Positions 44,489-52,473 of a stretch of DNA of 64,000 bases are shown in pieces. The stretch is from Ferrovibrio sp041906005 (GTDB taxonomy: Bacteria; Pseudomonadota; Alphaproteobacteria; Ferrovibrionales; Ferrovibrionaceae). The position numbers and the translations under genes were made by a program. Where the stretch lies: the NCBI RefSeq assembly GCF_041906005.1, contig NZ_JAYRJY010000001.1, positions 3,224,001 through 3,288,000 on the forward strand, read 5' to 3'. The notes under the pieces were generated by a model. That model ran no database searches. It saw only the letters and a program-made list of their open reading frames with translations, and was not told where the DNA came from. Position 1 is the stretch's first letter. Each line of letters begins with the position of its first letter.

Positions 44489-44526
44489 GCCGCTTTTCCA
44501 ATAGTACGATTTTCTTCAAAATATCA

Positions 44527-44575
44527 TTGACTCGCGTGGGCCGTACTTTATGTTTCGATATTATTCGTAATATCG
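44527..44575 (+). promoter_or_regulatory. ars operon promoter and ArsR operator
   Basis: TTGACT (44527-44532), 16-base spacer, TATGTT (44549-44554), immediately followed by a perfect inverted repeat CGATATT-ATTCGT-AATATCG (44556-44575), ending 9 bases before the arsR start. Bound ArsR would block the start of transcription. Confidence 0.72.
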
Positions 44576-44584
44576 GAGTGTGGC

Positions 44585-44956
44585 ATGGAAACCAAACCCG
44601 CGATTGCCGCCCTTGGCGCGCTGGCCCATGAAAACCGGCTGGCGGCCTATCGCCTGCTGGTACAGCAGGGGCCGGACGGCCTGCCGGCCGGGATGCTGGC
44701 CGAGCGGCTCGGCATTGTGCCGTCCTCGCTCACCTTCCATCTGCAGCAATTGCTGCATGCCGGCCTGATCACCCAGCGCCGTGTCGGGCGGCAGCTGTTC
44801 TATGCCGCCGATTTCACGGCAATGAACGACCTTGTCGCCTTCCTCACCGAAAACTGCTGCGGCGGCAGCACGACCTGCGCGCCGGTCTGCCAGCCATCCG
44901 TTCCCTCTGCCACGGAGCCATCCGATGAAGCGCCTGCACGTCAACGTCGCGGTTGA
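44585..44956 (+). CDS. arsR: Arsenic-responsive repressor ArsR
   Basis: A 123-residue ArsR/SmtB winged-helix repressor (LAERLGIVPSSLTFHLQQLLHAGLITQRRVGRQLFYAAD). The usual Cys-Val-Cys in the DNA-binding helix is absent. Instead the C-terminus has Cys91, Cys92, Cys98 and Cys102, matching the CC-x5-C arrangement of the Acidithiobacillus-type ArsR that binds As(III) there. It heads arsR-arsI-arsC-acr3 and has a palindromic operator just upstream. The downstream gene starts 32 bases inside it. Confidence 0.92.
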   Translation: METKPAIAALGALAHENRLAAYRLLVQQGPDGLPAGMLAERLGIVPSSLTFHLQQLLHAGLITQRRVGRQLFYAADFTAMNDLVAFLTENCCGGSTTCAPVCQPSVPSATEPSDEAPARQRRG

Positions 44957-45389
44957 AAATCTCGATGAGTCGATCCGGTTCTATTCGGCCTTGTTCGCTG
45001 CCGAACCGACGGTGCGCAAACCCGATTACGCCAAATGGATGCTGGAAGACCCGCGGGTGAATTTCGCCATCGCGGCGCGCGGCACCAAGGTCGGCATCGA
45101 TCACCTGGGAATCCAGGTGGAGGACAAAGCCGAATTGCACGAAGTCTATGCCCGCCTCAAGCAGGCCGACGCGCCGGTGCTGGAGCAGGGGCGCGTCACC
45201 TGCTGCTATGCCGAATCCGAGAAAAGCTGGATCAGCGACCCCCAGGGTATCGCCTGGGAAACATTTCTGACGCATGGCGAGAGTACGGTGTATGGCGGCG
45301 CCACCGCTGTTGAGAAAGCCGAAGGTGCCTGCTGTGCCACGCGTCCGGCCAAGCCTGCCGTAAAAGCTCCGGCATCCTGCTGCGCCTGA
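44925..45389 (+). CDS. arsI: ArsI-like C-As lyase (glyoxalase/VOC family)
   Basis: A 154-residue VOC dioxygenase. The iron ligands fit His5 (KRLHVNV), His60 (GIDHLGIQV) and Glu112 (WETF). The vicinal Cys93-Cys94 (VTCCYAESEKSWISDPQG) is the trivalent methylarsenical-binding pair of ArsI, which cleaves the C-As bond. CadI-type proteins are the nearest alternative. The Cys-rich tail (ACCATRP..., ending SCCA) is an extra thiolate site. The start overlaps arsR by 32 bases. Confidence 0.82.
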   Translation: MKRLHVNVAVENLDESIRFYSALFAAEPTVRKPDYAKWMLEDPRVNFAIAARGTKVGIDHLGIQVEDKAELHEVYARLKQADAPVLEQGRVTCCYAESEKSWISDPQGIAWETFLTHGESTVYGGATAVEKAEGACCATRPAKPAVKAPASCCA

Positions 45390-45400
45390 AGGAGAGAACG

Positions 45401-45910
45401 ATGTCCGACCGTGTTTATAACGTGCTGTTCCTGTGCACCGGCAATTCGGCCCGCAGCATTCTGGCCGAAGCGATCATGAACGAGATGGGTGCGGGCCGTT
45501 TTCGGGGCTTCAGCGCGGGCAGCATGCCGAAAGGCCAGCCGCATCCCATGGCCCTCGACCTGCTGCGGAAATCCGGTCATCCGATTGATGCCCTGCGCTC
45601 GAAATCCTGGGATGAATTCGCCACGCCGGATGCGCCGAAGATGGATTTCGTGTTCACCGTCTGCGACAACGCCGCCAACGAGGTCTGTCCGATCTGGCCG
45701 GGCCAGCCAATGACGGCCCATTGGGGCCTGCCTGATCCGGCTGCCGTCGAAGGCAGCGAGGCGGAACAACGTCTGGCCTTCGCCGATACCTATCGCATGC
45801 TGCGCAACCGCATCGGCATCTTCGCCAGCCTGCCGATCAAGGCACTGGACGAGATGGCGCTGCAGAAGCGGGTGGACGATATCGGCCGTTCGATGGCCGA
45901 GGCATCGTAA
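45401..45910 (+). CDS. arsC: Arsenate reductase, thioredoxin-coupled LMW-phosphatase type
   Basis: A 169-residue enzyme reducing arsenate to arsenite. The phosphatase-like P-loop CTGNSARS gives the nucleophile Cys12; Cys88 and Cys96 (TVCDNAANEVCPIW) are candidates for the disulfide cascade. It supplies arsenite for the Acr3 pump encoded 6 bases downstream. GGAGAG precedes the ATG. Confidence 0.92.
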   Translation: MSDRVYNVLFLCTGNSARSILAEAIMNEMGAGRFRGFSAGSMPKGQPHPMALDLLRKSGHPIDALRSKSWDEFATPDAPKMDFVFTVCDNAANEVCPIWPGQPMTAHWGLPDPAAVEGSEAEQRLAFADTYRMLRNRIGIFASLPIKALDEMALQKRVDDIGRSMAEAS

Positions 45911-45916
45911 GCCGTC

Positions 45917-46987
45917 ATGTCCGTGGTCTCTGAAACGGCGGCATCTGCGACAAAGCCCGCCATGACCACCTTTGAGCGGTATCTCACGCTCTGGGTGGCC
46001 CTGTGCATCGTGGTCGGGATCGCCATCGGTCATTGGCTGCCCGGCCCCGTGCAGGTCATCGGTGCCATGGAGGTCGCGCAGGTCAACCTGCCGGTGGCCG
46101 TGCTGATCTGGCTGATGATCATTCCGATGTTGCTGAAGATCGATTTCGCAGCACTTGGCCAGGTGAAAGAGCATTGGCGTGGCATCGGCGTCACGCTGTT
46201 CATCAACTGGGCGGTGAAGCCGTTTTCCATGGCCCTGTTGGGCTGGCTGTTCATCGGCTGGCTGTTTCGGCCCTGGCTGCCGGCCGAGCAGATCGAATCC
46301 TATATTGCGGGCCTGATCCTGCTGGCAGCCGCACCTTGCACGGCGATGGTGTTCGTGTGGAGCAGCCTCACGCGCGGCGAGCCGCATTTTACCTTAAGCC
46401 AGGTGGCATTGAACGATGCGATCATGGTGGTGGCCTTCGCGCCGATTGTCGGGCTGCTGCTTGGCCTGTCATCCATCGTGGTGCCATGGCAGACCCTGCT
46501 GCTGTCGGTGTTGCTTTATATCGTCGTGCCGGTGGTGCTGGCGCAGATCTGGCGTGGCAGGATCATGAGCAAGGGCGGCGAGCTGGCATTGCAGGTCGTG
46601 CTGCGTCGCCTGGGGCCGCTGTCGCTGGTCGCGCTGCTGACCACGCTGGTATTGCTATTCGCATTCCAGGGTGGGCAGATCCTGGCCCAGCCGCTGGTGA
46701 TCGCCTTGCTGGCGGTGCCGATCCTGATCCAGGTCTATTTCAATTCCGGCCTGGCCTACTGGCTGAATCGCCGCTTCGGCGTGGCCCATTGCGTGGCCGG
46801 TCCTTCAGCTTTGATCGGCGCCAGCAATTTCTTCGAACTGGCCGTGGCTGCCGCGATCAGCCTGTTCGGTTTCCAGTCCGGCGCGGCACTGGCCACGGTG
46901 GTTGGCGTGCTGATCGAGGTGCCGGTCATGCTGTCGGTCGTGCATATCGTGAATGCCAGCAAGGACTGGTATGAACGGGGAGCCTGA
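45917..46987 (+). CDS. acr3: Arsenite efflux permease Acr3
   Basis: A 356-residue membrane protein with about ten helices of the ACR3 (BART) family. The conserved cysteine region is LLAAAPCTAMVFVWSSLTRGEPHFTLSQVALND, essential in characterised Acr3 pumps; GPSALIGASNFFELAVAAAISLFG is another family block. It exports As(III) using the proton gradient. It is the last gene of the operon and is convergent with an SDR gene 3 bases away. Confidence 0.95.
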   Translation: MSVVSETAASATKPAMTTFERYLTLWVALCIVVGIAIGHWLPGPVQVIGAMEVAQVNLPVAVLIWLMIIPMLLKIDFAALGQVKEHWRGIGVTLFINWAVKPFSMALLGWLFIGWLFRPWLPAEQIESYIAGLILLAAAPCTAMVFVWSSLTRGEPHFTLSQVALNDAIMVVAFAPIVGLLLGLSSIVVPWQTLLLSVLLYIVVPVVLAQIWRGRIMSKGGELALQVVLRRLGPLSLVALLTTLVLLFAFQGGQILAQPLVIALLAVPILIQVYFNSGLAYWLNRRFGVAHCVAGPSALIGASNFFELAVAAAISLFGFQSGAALATVVGVLIEVPVMLSVVHIVNASKDWYERGA

Positions 46988-46990
46988 TCG

Positions 46991-47758
46991 CTAGTCCTTT
47001 CCGGGTGCGCGGCGCAGCAGCCAGTCCAGCAGCGGATAAGGCAGCAGGCCCAGCAGGCGCATGATCGCCAGCATCGGCCAGGGGAAGGCAATACGGCCGC
47101 GATTGCGCGCCAGGCCGTCACGGATGATGCGGGCGGCTTTGTTCGTTTCCATCAGGAAGGGCATCGGGAACCTGTTGCGTGCCGTCATGCGCGACACCAC
47201 GAAACCCGGGCAGACGGCCGAAACGCGGATGCCCTCCGGTGCCAGCCGGCCACGCAGTTCCTCGGCATAGGCGCGGGCGAAATGCTTGGATGAGGAATAG
47301 GGCACCGCGCCCGGCATGGCGAGGAAACCCGCCAGCGAGGCGACGATGGCGATCTGGCCCGCGCGCTGGCGCACCATGATCGGAATGGCCGGGTTCACCG
47401 TGTTGAGCACGCCGTCGATGTTGACGCTGGTAATGCCGCGCACATAGGCGTCGAAGTCATCCCAGCTTTTGAAGCCACCCGACACGCCGGCATTGGCAAT
47501 CACCAGATCCAGCCGCGCGGCGGCGGCGACTCCGACGATGAACCTGTGCATCTCGGCCATATCGGTGACCGGAACGGTTTCGGCGATCACCGTGGCACCG
47601 CGTGCCCGGCAGCGCTCCGCGATCTCCTCCAGGCGACCGGCATCGCGGCCGGTCAGTGCCAGCAATGTGCCGGGCCCAGCATAAAGCTCGGCCAGGGCAG
47701 CGCCGATTCCGCTGGATGCGCCGGTGATGACGATTCCGGAAAGCGGTGTTTCGTCCAT
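46991..47758 (-). CDS. Short-chain dehydrogenase/reductase (SDR)
   Basis: A 255-residue SDR. TGASSGIG lies at residues 12-19, NAGVSGG follows, catalytic Ser in IVASLAGF, and YSSSK is the active-site motif. Its C-terminal third is hydrophobic (FPWPMLAIMRLLGLLPYPLLDWLLRRAP), suggesting membrane association as in lipid-related SDRs. The substrate is unknown. It is convergent with acr3 and divergent from yicC. Confidence 0.88.
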   Translation of the reverse strand: MDETPLSGIVITGASSGIGAALAELYAGPGTLLALTGRDAGRLEEIAERCRARGATVIAETVPVTDMAEMHRFIVGVAAAARLDLVIANAGVSGGFKSWDDFDAYVRGITSVNIDGVLNTVNPAIPIMVRQRAGQIAIVASLAGFLAMPGAVPYSSSKHFARAYAEELRGRLAPEGIRVSAVCPGFVVSRMTARNRFPMPFLMETNKAARIIRDGLARNRGRIAFPWPMLAIMRLLGLLPYPLLDWLLRRAPGKD

Positions 47759-47826
47759 GGCTTAGCCTCGACCCCCTGATGATTTCGCATTATAGTGCCG
47801 GACAGCGTAGCACCTCCGGGGGAATC

Positions 47827-48723
47827 GTGTCGCTCATCAGCATGACCGGTTTCGCGCGCGTCGATGGACGTGCCGCGGGCAAAAGCTGGATATGGGAATT
47901 GAAGTCGGTGAATGGCCGCGGCCTCGAACTGCGGTTCCGTCTGCCGCCGGGTTTCGACAGCCTGGAAGCCGAATTGCGCGGTTTGGCCCAGGCGAAACTG
48001 GTGCGTGGCAATGTCACGCTCAATCTGCAATTCACCGAAACCGCCGATGCCCCGCCGCCGGCCTATCGTCTGAACGAAGCACTGCTGGATCAGCTGCTGG
48101 CGCTGGGCGCGAAACTGGAATCACGCGGCATCGGTGCGCCGCGGCTGGATGGCCTGCTGGCCGTGCGCGGCGTGGTCGAACCGGTCGGCAGCACCGAAAC
48201 CGAAGACACCCGCACCGAGCTGGAGAAGGCGATCCGCGAAAGCTTCGGCCATGCGCTGGATCGTCTGGTGCAGAGCAGGGCCGTCGAGGGCGGCAAGCTG
48301 GCCGGTGTGCTGGGTGGACTGCTGGACGAGGTTGCCAGCCTGACCGGCCGGGCCGCCGAGGTCGAAGCCGTACGGCCTGAGGCCCTGCGGCGGCGCCTGC
48401 GCCAGCAGCTGGACGACCTGCTCGCCCAGCAGCCGCCGGTGAGCGAGGACCGGCTGGCCCAGGAACTGGCCTTGCAGATCACGCGGCTGGACATCCGCGA
48501 GGAACTGGACCGGCTGAAGGCCCATATCGAGACGACGCGTGGCCTGATCAAGGCCGGCGACGGGCGCGGCGTTGGCCGCAAACTCGATTTCCTGGCCCAG
48601 GAATTCAATCGCGAAGCCAATACGCTGTGCTCAAAGGCCTTCGATGCCGGCCTGACGGCCATCGGCCTCGATCTCAAGCTGGTGATCGACCGGCTGCGCG
48701 AGCAGGCCCAGAATGTCGAATGA
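47827..48723 (+). CDS. yicC: YicC family endoribonuclease
   Basis: A 298-residue protein with the YicC N-terminal domain (MTGFARVDGRAAGKSWIWELKSVNGRGLELRFRLP) and the C-terminal DUF1732 domain (GRKLDFLAQEFNREANTLCSK). YicC proteins are endoribonucleases acting on small RNA. The GTG at 47827 was chosen because SLISMTGFARV is the family's usual opening. Its stop overlaps the gmk start by 11 bases. Confidence 0.92.
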   Translation: MSLISMTGFARVDGRAAGKSWIWELKSVNGRGLELRFRLPPGFDSLEAELRGLAQAKLVRGNVTLNLQFTETADAPPPAYRLNEALLDQLLALGAKLESRGIGAPRLDGLLAVRGVVEPVGSTETEDTRTELEKAIRESFGHALDRLVQSRAVEGGKLAGVLGGLLDEVASLTGRAAEVEAVRPEALRRRLRQQLDDLLAQQPPVSEDRLAQELALQITRLDIREELDRLKAHIETTRGLIKAGDGRGVGRKLDFLAQEFNREANTLCSKAFDAGLTAIGLDLKLVIDRLREQAQNVE

Positions 48724-49381
48724 TGCGCCCATGACCGATGCTGCCGCTTCCATCACCATTGCCCGCCGCGGCCTAATGCTGGTGCTGTCGTCGCCATCGG
48801 GTGCTGGCAAGACGACGATCTCGCGTCGTTTGCTGGAATCCGACCCGGAACTGCATCTGTCCGTTTCCGTCACCACCCGCACGCGGCGGCCGGGCGAGGT
48901 GGATGGCGTGCATTACCATTTCATCGACACCGAGCGCTTCGGGCTGATGGTCAACCGTCAGGAGCTGCTCGAGCATGCCAAGGTGTTCGACTACTACTAC
49001 GGCACGCCGAAGGAGCAGGTCGAAAAACGTCTCGCCTCCGGGCAGGATATCCTGTTCGATATCGACTGGCAGGGCACGCAGCAACTGCGCCAGCGCGCCC
49101 GTGATGATCTGGTCAGTGTGTTCATCCTGCCGCCTTCCACCAAGGATCTCGAGAAACGGCTGCATACCCGGGCGCAGGATTCGGCCGAGGTGGTCGCCAA
49201 GCGCATGTCCAAGGCGGCCGACGAGATGAGCCACTGGGCTGAATACGACTATGTCGTGATCAACGAGGATGTCGAACGCTGCCTGGCCCAGGTTCATTCC
49301 ATCCTGCGGGCCGAACGGCTGAAGCGCCACCGTGGCGTCGGGTTGGTTGATTTCGTCAAGCAGCTTCGCGAAGGCCGCTGA
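48713..49381 (+). CDS. gmk: Guanylate kinase
   Basis: A 222-residue enzyme phosphorylating GMP to GDP. P-loop SSPSGAGKTTISRRLL near residues 26-41, the GMP-binding SVTTRTRRPGEVDGVHYHFI, and DIDWQGTQQLRQ are diagnostic. The first ATG (48713) overlaps yicC by 11 bases; Met7 (48731) is an alternative. yicC-gmk is a conserved pair. Confidence 0.96.
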   Translation: MSNDAPMTDAAASITIARRGLMLVLSSPSGAGKTTISRRLLESDPELHLSVSVTTRTRRPGEVDGVHYHFIDTERFGLMVNRQELLEHAKVFDYYYGTPKEQVEKRLASGQDILFDIDWQGTQQLRQRARDDLVSVFILPPSTKDLEKRLHTRAQDSAEVVAKRMSKAADEMSHWAEYDYVVINEDVERCLAQVHSILRAERLKRHRGVGLVDFVKQLREGR

Positions 49382-49389
49382 TCGCGCCA

Positions 49390-50217
49390 TTACAGCAGGC
49401 GGGCGAGCGCGCAGAATTCCTCGATCGACAGTGTTTCCGCCCGTCGCGTCGGATCGATCCCGGCGCTTTGCAGCCTTGCATCGGCATCGGCCCATAACGG
49501 TTTCAGCGCTGCTCGCAGCATCTTGCGGCGCTGATTGAAGGCCGCAGCCGTCACACGCTCTAGTTTGTGAAGATCGGCTTCGGCCAGCGGTCGGACGCGC
49601 GGTTGCAGTTCAACCAGGGTCGACGTCACTTTGGGTGGCGGCACAAAGGCCTTGGGGCCGATATCGAACAGCATGCGCACGCTGCAGCGCCATTGTGCCG
49701 CCACGCTGAGCCGGCCATAGGTTTTACCGCCCGGTTTCGCGGCCAGCCGTTCCGCCACTTCCTTCTGCACCAGCACGGTGATGCGGGAAAACTGCTCGGC
49801 GTGGGCTACCCAGTTGAGGATCAGCGGCGTGGCGATGTTGTAGGGCAGGTTGGCGACCACCTGCCAGGGTGGCGGCGCTAAAGTGGCAAACTCGGTTTCC
49901 AGCGCATCGCCGGGATGCACGATCAATCGTCCGCCGGCCGCCGCCATCAGCGGCTGCAGCGCGGCGATGCAACGCTCGTCGCGTTCGACCGCAATCACAC
50001 GGGGCGCGCCTTCCAGCAGCAGCGCGCGTGTCAGGCCGCCGGGGCCGGGGCCGATTTCGATCACCGTGTCCGCCGCCCAGGGCATGGCTGCTCGGGCGAT
50101 CTTGCGGGTAAGATTGAGGTCGAGCAGGAAGTTCTGCCCCAGCGCTTTGCGTGCGGCCAGATCGTGCTGCGCAATCACTTCGCGCAGTGGCGGCAATGCC
50201 TCGATCGGATCAGACAT
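49390..50217 (-). CDS. rsmA: 16S rRNA dimethyladenosine transferase RsmA (KsgA)
   Basis: A 275-residue methyltransferase that dimethylates A1518 and A1519 of 16S rRNA. ALGQNFLLD near residue 26, EIGPGPGGLTRALL (SAM-binding), VVANLPYNIATPLI (catalytic NLPY) and VPPPKVTSTLVEL are diagnostic. The start at 50217 overlaps the end of pdxA by 8 bases, so it is the last gene of the lptF-lptG-lptD-surA-pdxA-rsmA series. Confidence 0.97.
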   Translation of the reverse strand: MSDPIEALPPLREVIAQHDLAARKALGQNFLLDLNLTRKIARAAMPWAADTVIEIGPGPGGLTRALLLEGAPRVIAVERDERCIAALQPLMAAAGGRLIVHPGDALETEFATLAPPPWQVVANLPYNIATPLILNWVAHAEQFSRITVLVQKEVAERLAAKPGGKTYGRLSVAAQWRCSVRMLFDIGPKAFVPPPKVTSTLVELQPRVRPLAEADLHKLERVTAAAFNQRRKMLRAALKPLWADADARLQSAGIDPTRRAETLSIEEFCALARLL

Positions 50218-51241
50218 GATGGCGATGCGCAGCCATGGCACCGGCCAGGCGCAGAGCGGCTATCAGGCTGTCGGGTCTGGCGATCCCCTTGCCAGCGATG
50301 TCGAAGGCCGTTCCATGATCTGGGGATGTGCGGATGATCGGCAGGCCCAGCGTCACATTCACGCCGCGGTCGAAATCCAGTGTCTTGATCGGGATCAGCG
50401 CCTGGTCGTGGTACATGCAGATCGCAACGTCGTAGCTGGCGCGGGCCTCGGCATGGAACATCGTGTCGGATGGCAGCGGGCCGCGCGCGTCGATGCCTTC
50501 CGCGCGCAGCCGTTCCACGGCTGGGGCGACGATCAAGGCATCCTCATCGCCCATGCTTCCGGCTTCGCCGGCATGGGGATTAAGGCCGGCTATGGCCAGG
50601 CGGGGATTGGCAATGCCGAACTTATCGCGCAGGTCGGTTGCGGTGATGCGCGCGGTTTCGACGATCAGATCGGACGTGAGTTGGTCAATCGCCTGTTGCA
50701 GCGAGACATGAATGGTGACCGGCACGACACGCAATCGCTCTGATGCCAGCATCATCACCGGTCGCGGTGTTTCGCATAAGGCGGCCAGGAATTCGGTGTG
50801 TCCCGGATGGGTGAAGCCGGCATCGTAGAGCGCCGCCTTATGGATCGGATTGGTTACGATGGCGCCGACTTCACCTTTGCGGCAGAGTGCGGTGGCCAGC
50901 TCAATCGCGTGCAGAACGGCGGGCGCATTGCGGCGATCCGGAACGCCTGGCTGAACGGTTGCGGGCAGCGGCGCCGGCAGCACCGGCAGGGCATCCGGGA
51001 AAACCTCCGGCGCCATCGCCGGCTCGTCGACAGGCTGCAGGGGGATGTCCCAACCATGCAGGTCGCAGATGGTTTTCAGGCGCGCAGGATCATCGATCAG
51101 AACAAAGGGCGGCAGGTTCTGGTCGTGGCGCTGACGCCAGGATTGCAGGGCGATTTCCCCTCCGATCCCGGCGGGTTCTCCCATGGTCAGGGCAAGAGGC
51201 CGGCGGCGGATGCCCGGATCAGCGGAATTCGATCGTGGCAT
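50210..51241 (-). CDS. pdxA: 4-hydroxythreonine-4-phosphate dehydrogenase PdxA
   Basis: A 343-residue enzyme of pyridoxal phosphate synthesis. LALTMGEPAGIGGEIAL near residue 16, NPIHKAALYDAGFTHPGHTEFL (metal/substrate His) and MYHDQALIPIKTLDFDRGVNVTLGLPIIRTSPDHGTAFDIAGKG are family blocks. The start at 51241 was chosen because a later Met would remove part of the first beta strand; it overlaps surA by 23 bases. There is no clear ribosome-binding site, so translation is probably coupled to surA. Confidence 0.94.
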   Translation of the reverse strand: MPRSNSADPGIRRRPLALTMGEPAGIGGEIALQSWRQRHDQNLPPFVLIDDPARLKTICDLHGWDIPLQPVDEPAMAPEVFPDALPVLPAPLPATVQPGVPDRRNAPAVLHAIELATALCRKGEVGAIVTNPIHKAALYDAGFTHPGHTEFLAALCETPRPVMMLASERLRVVPVTIHVSLQQAIDQLTSDLIVETARITATDLRDKFGIANPRLAIAGLNPHAGEAGSMGDEDALIVAPAVERLRAEGIDARGPLPSDTMFHAEARASYDVAICMYHDQALIPIKTLDFDRGVNVTLGLPIIRTSPDHGTAFDIAGKGIARPDSLIAALRLAGAMAAHRHHV

Positions 51242-52466
51242 CGCGCCGCAATTCGCGGATGTAACGCTGGGCCAGCAATTCGGCACGCCGCACCATAATA
51301 TTCTGGCGCACCTGGTTGCGATTGATACCGCTGGCTTCTTCCTTGGCGCAGAGCGTGAAAACATGGATCGCGCGCTGCGTGGCCACGGGCTGCGAACTCT
51401 CATTCACATTCAGGGGTTCAACGGCACGACGGAAGGCTTCCGGCATGTCGCCTAGACGCAGGGTGCCCAGGCTGCCGGCGCCCTGCAACTGGGCCTGTTC
51501 GGCGGCGGCTTCGACGTCTTCGCAACTACGAATGGCGTTGCGGGCCTGTTGGGCTTTCGCGACGGCGGCCTGGATGTCGGCATTGCTGGCATTCTGTGGC
51601 AGAGGCACCAGCACCTGCTTCAGCGTGACCTTGCTATCTTCCGCGCCGGGCAGGGCGATGCGCTGGCGATCGCGCAGCAGGATGATCTGATAACCGCCCA
51701 CGGTGCGGATCGGTTCCGAGACATCGCCCTTGTTCATTTTTGCGACAACATTTTCCACTTCATCAGGCAGGGTGCCACGCTGCACCCAACCGACCTCGCC
51801 GCCATTCGCAGCGGTTGTGCCGCGGCTGAACTGCCGAGCCAGTGCCTGGAACGGAGCGCCGTTGCGGATCTGCTCGATGATCCGCAGGGCAGTCTGGCGC
51901 TGAGGCTCTTCCTGATCAGGATTGTCGACCGGCACCAGAATCTCGGAAATCAGGTCTTCGGTCTGGCCGGCATTGCTTTTCAGTTTGGCGATGGCTTCGT
52001 CGATTTCCTGCTCGGTGATGGTGGTTGTCGCATTCAGACGGGCGCGGACCATGCGAGACCAGGTCAGCTCGGTGCGGATCTGATTGATAATGGCAGACGG
52101 ATCGATCCCGGAGCGTTCGGCAAATTCCTCGAACCGGCCGGCAGGGATATTCATCTGCCGCTCCACCATGGCGATGGCGCTATCGACTTCCTGCTGGTTG
52201 ACCGTCAGGCCGCGACGCTTGGCTTCCTGCATCTGCAGGCGCTCATCGACCAGGGAGCGCAAGGCCTGATCCCGTACGGCGCGGCGGATTTCCGGGGTAT
52301 CCGACAGGCGCGTGGTGGCCATGATGATACGGGCGCGTTCATTGATATCGCGCAATGAAATCACCTCGTCATTCACCAAGGCCACAATGCGTTGCAGATC
52401 CTGGGCCTGCGCGACCGCGCCGCCGAGGCCGGCGATGATGAGGATGAGGGCGATCAGGCGAAACAT
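51219..52466 (-). CDS. surA: Periplasmic chaperone/peptidyl-prolyl isomerase SurA
   Basis: A 415-residue periplasmic protein with an N-terminal signal peptide (cleaved near AQA, residue 21), the SurA_N chaperone domain (RIVALVNDEVISLRDINERARI), and one well-preserved parvulin domain (about residues 175-275, with GGEVGWVQRGTLPDEV and TVGGYQIILLRD). It escorts outer-membrane proteins such as LptD, encoded next to it. The next gene, lptD, ends 7 bases upstream. Confidence 0.95.
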   Translation of the reverse strand: MFRLIALILIIAGLGGAVAQAQDLQRIVALVNDEVISLRDINERARIIMATTRLSDTPEIRRAVRDQALRSLVDERLQMQEAKRRGLTVNQQEVDSAIAMVERQMNIPAGRFEEFAERSGIDPSAIINQIRTELTWSRMVRARLNATTTITEQEIDEAIAKLKSNAGQTEDLISEILVPVDNPDQEEPQRQTALRIIEQIRNGAPFQALARQFSRGTTAANGGEVGWVQRGTLPDEVENVVAKMNKGDVSEPIRTVGGYQIILLRDRQRIALPGAEDSKVTLKQVLVPLPQNASNADIQAAVAKAQQARNAIRSCEDVEAAAEQAQLQGAGSLGTLRLGDMPEAFRRAVEPLNVNESSQPVATQRAIHVFTLCAKEEASGINRNQVRQNIMVRRAELLAQRYIRELRRDATIEFR

Positions 52467-52473
52467 GGGCAGC

